Assembly: GCA_036395835.1 (NCBI GenBank)
Contig: DASWCW010000006.1
Coordinates: 1-14,267, forward strand
Direction of reading: 5' to 3'
Length of the DNA stretch: 14,267 bases
Origin: AP-16 sp036395835
GTDB taxonomy: Bacteria; Pseudomonadota; Alphaproteobacteria; Rhizobiales; Xanthobacteraceae
In this document: positions 12,845-14,267 of the stretch, piece by piece
Numbering within the stretch: position 1 is the stretch's first letter
Layout of the letters: every line of letters begins with the position of its first letter
Program-made: the position numbers and the translations under genes
Notes under the pieces: generated by a model
The model's database searches: none
What the model saw: only the letters and a program-made list of their open reading frames with translations
Told to the model about the DNA's origin: nothing

Positions 12845-13558
12845 ATGACGGCGCCGAGTCCCGACAGTGCGCTGGTGCTGTTCTCCGGCGGGCAGGATTC
12901 GACCGTCTGCCTGGTGTGGGCGCTGGAGCGGTTTTCGCGCGTGGAGACGATCGGCTTCGACTACGGCCAGCGTCATGCGGTCGAGCTTTCCGTGCGGCCC
13001 CGCATCCGAGAACGAGTCGCGGCGCTCGACGTGCGCTGGGCACAGCGCCTCGGCGAGGACCACGTCGTGCGCATCGAGGCGCTCGCGGCCATTTCCGAGA
13101 CGGCGCTCACCCGCGACACCGCGATCGCGATCGCCGACAGCGGGCTGCCCACCACCTTCGTGCCCGGCCGTAACCTGATCTTCTTCGCCTTCGCGGGCGC
13201 GCTCGCCTACCGGCGCGGCGCGAAACACCTCGTCGCCGGCATGTGCGAGACCGACTACTCCGGCTATCCGGATTGCCGCGACGACACCATCAAGGCGATG
13301 CAGCTTGCGCTCAATCTCGGCATGGAGCGCCGGTTCGTCCTGCACACGCCGCTGATGTGGATCGACAAGGCGGAGACCTTCGCGCTCGCGCACAAGCTCG
13401 GCGGAGATGCCCTGGTCGACTTGTTGGTCGAGGAGACCCACAGCTGCTATCTCGGCGACCGCACCACGCGCCACGCCTGGGGTTTGGGCTGCGGGGAATG
13501 TCCCGCCTGCGAGCTTCGCGCCCGCGGCTTTGCGCGATGGAGGGCCACGCGAGCGTAG
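12845..13558 (+). CDS. queC: 7-cyano-7-deazaguanine synthase QueC
   Basis: The product is 237 residues, the normal QueC length. It converts 7-carboxy-7-deazaguanine to preQ0 using ATP and ammonia, a step in queuosine biosynthesis. Evidence: the PP-loop SGGQDST (14-20) for ATP; TIGFDYGQRH (36-44 region); TTFVPGRN (103-110); AGMCETDYSGYPDCR (131-145); and the zinc cysteines in HSCYLG (Cys201) and GLGCGECPAC (Cys216, 219, 222). All catalytic and zinc residues are in place. The ribosome binding site is weak (GGGA eleven bases before the ATG), so the start could be revised slightly. No queD, queE or queF lies within the window, so the pathway genes are split. Confidence 0.95.
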   Translation: MTAPSPDSALVLFSGGQDSTVCLVWALERFSRVETIGFDYGQRHAVELSVRPRIRERVAALDVRWAQRLGEDHVVRIEALAAISETALTRDTAIAIADSGLPTTFVPGRNLIFFAFAGALAYRRGAKHLVAGMCETDYSGYPDCRDDTIKAMQLALNLGMERRFVLHTPLMWIDKAETFALAHKLGGDALVDLLVEETHSCYLGDRTTRHAWGLGCGECPACELRARGFARWRATRA

Positions 13559-13585
13559 CCGATGCAGCGCGCACGAGCCGCATGC

Positions 13586-13604
13586 GTCTTCCCGCCTGCC
13601 GGGG
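13586..13604 (+). terminator. Hairpin after queC
   Basis: CTTCCCG (13586-13592) pairs with CGGGGAG (13598-13604) with one wobble and a five-base loop, 28 bases past the queC stop. The wording (CTTCCCGCCTGCCGGGGAGAGGG) is a repeat-like sequence common between genes in Bradyrhizobium-type genomes. No T-run follows. Confidence 0.45.
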
Positions 13605-13677
13605 AGAGGGAAAGCCCGCCTCGACTTGCCCGTCCGCCCCGCTATGGTTGGGCACTTTCATCAACAGCGGAACTGCG

Positions 13678-14267
13678 ATGCTCTCCCCCGATCTTGTCGC
13701 CACCCTGCGCTCGATTTCCACCGCGACCGTCACCACCATCCTGCTCAAGAAAGGCGTGCGCCGGACCTGGATGCACGGACCCAAGCCGCTTGCGCCCGGC
13801 TATGACCGCGTCGTTGGGCCCGCGTTCACGTTGCGCTTCGTGCCCGCGCGGGAGGATCTCGCGACGCCGGAAAGCTGGGCAAGCCCGCGCTCCACCCGCG
13901 GCGCGATCGAGGACATGCCGGAAGGCGTCATCGCGGTCGCCGATGCGATGGGCGTGACCGGCGCCGGCATCTTCGGCGACATCTTGACCGCGCGCATGCG
14001 CAAGCGCGGCGTCGTCGCGCTCGTCACCGACGGAGTCATGCGCGATGTGGCCGGCGTGCTCGGCACCCGGCTGCCGGTGTGGAGTGCGGGCGTCGCGGCG
14101 CCGGCTTCCGTCAATGGGCTCACCTTCGTCGGCTGGCAGGAGCCGATCGGGTGCGGCGGCGTAGCGATATTTCCCAACGACGTGATCGTGGCCGACGACG
14201 ACGGCGCGGTGGTGATCCCGGCGACGCTCGTCGAGCAGGTGGCGAAGGAGGGTCCGGAACAGGAGCG
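13678..14267 (+). CDS. RraA-family aldolase-like protein (3' end cut by window)
   Basis: The frame is open from an ATG at 13678 to the window end, giving 196 residues with no stop, so the gene is partial. It is of the RraA/menG-like family: VGPAFTLRF (46-54), GIFGDILTARMRKRG (97-111), VALVTDGVMRDVAGV (113-127) and VSVNG-like to GCGGVAIFPNDVIVADDDG (158-176). Asp101 is followed 20 residues later by Arg122-Asp123, the D-X20-R-D pattern known from 4-hydroxy-4-methyl-2-oxoglutarate aldolase and oxaloacetate decarboxylase-type members. This suggests a divalent-metal aldolase rather than an RNase E inhibitor. A ribosome binding site is weak. A 119-base gap with a hairpin separates it from queC, so it is likely a separate unit. 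Confidence 0.85.
   Translation, partial: MLSPDLVATLRSISTATVTTILLKKGVRRTWMHGPKPLAPGYDRVVGPAFTLRFVPAREDLATPESWASPRSTRGAIEDMPEGVIAVADAMGVTGAGIFGDILTARMRKRGVVALVTDGVMRDVAGVLGTRLPVWSAGVAAPASVNGLTFVGWQEPIGCGGVAIFPNDVIVADDDGAVVIPATLVEQVAKEGPEQE

Noticed and set aside
12434..13474. 346-codon minus-strand frame
   Set aside because: Antisense to vapC and queC; no motifs of its own.
1..14267. tRNA genes, CRISPR array, transposase or integrase
   Set aside because: No T-loop GGTTCGA context with a matching acceptor stem, no regularly spaced repeats, and no transposase or integrase motifs were seen on either strand.

Overview
The window looks like a chromosomal stretch from a GC-rich alphaproteobacterium of the order Rhizobiales, most likely near Bradyrhizobium/Rhodopseudomonas or Xanthobacteraceae. 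The reasons are high GC with strong third-position GC in most genes, an HWE-type histidine kinase, a class III cyclase with TolB-like and TPR regions, several TTG/GTG starts with good ribosome binding sites, and rhizobial-looking intergenic hairpin repeats. The taxonomic call is inference: there is no rRNA or other marker gene here.

Left part (1-1790): a lipocalin-like secreted protein in noticeably AT-richer DNA, then about 570 bases without an intact gene. Next comes a cupin gene broken by an in-frame amber codon, with its N-terminal signal region gone. Two direct-orientation imperfect copies of a ~117-base repeat (672-788 and 1621-1736) bracket this decayed segment.

Middle left (1791-6125): on the minus strand, a truncated hemoglobin is followed by a cyclase-TolB-TPR protein with a TTG start. 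Pointing the other way is a membrane-anchored LprI-like protein, then a small Cys-rich exported protein and an uncharacterised exported protein. These last three all face the cell envelope.

Middle (6131-10334): an orphan PAS/HWE histidine kinase is divergent from a small hydrophobic membrane protein, with a perfectly adjacent 13-base tandem repeat between them. Two paralogous NodB-fold polysaccharide deacetylases follow on the minus strand; one carries a ~180-residue Pro/Ala-rich C-terminal tail.

Right part (10434-14267): an isovaleryl-CoA dehydrogenase gene (leucine catabolism), then an AT-rich leader with a CATATGA/TCATATG dyad and an overlapping antitoxin/PIN-toxin pair. Next are a poorly coding 294-base gap, queC (7-deazaguanine biosynthesis) and an RraA-family aldolase-like gene cut by the window end.

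No tRNA, rRNA, CRISPR array, transposase or integrase was seen. Most genes are single units or two-gene sets. I do not see one large undescribed system. The most unusual items are the amber-interrupted cupin between direct repeats, the globin-cyclase pair, the orphan kinase locus with its tandem repeat, and the toxin-antitoxin module with an HTH-plus-AbrB antitoxin and a clear candidate operator.
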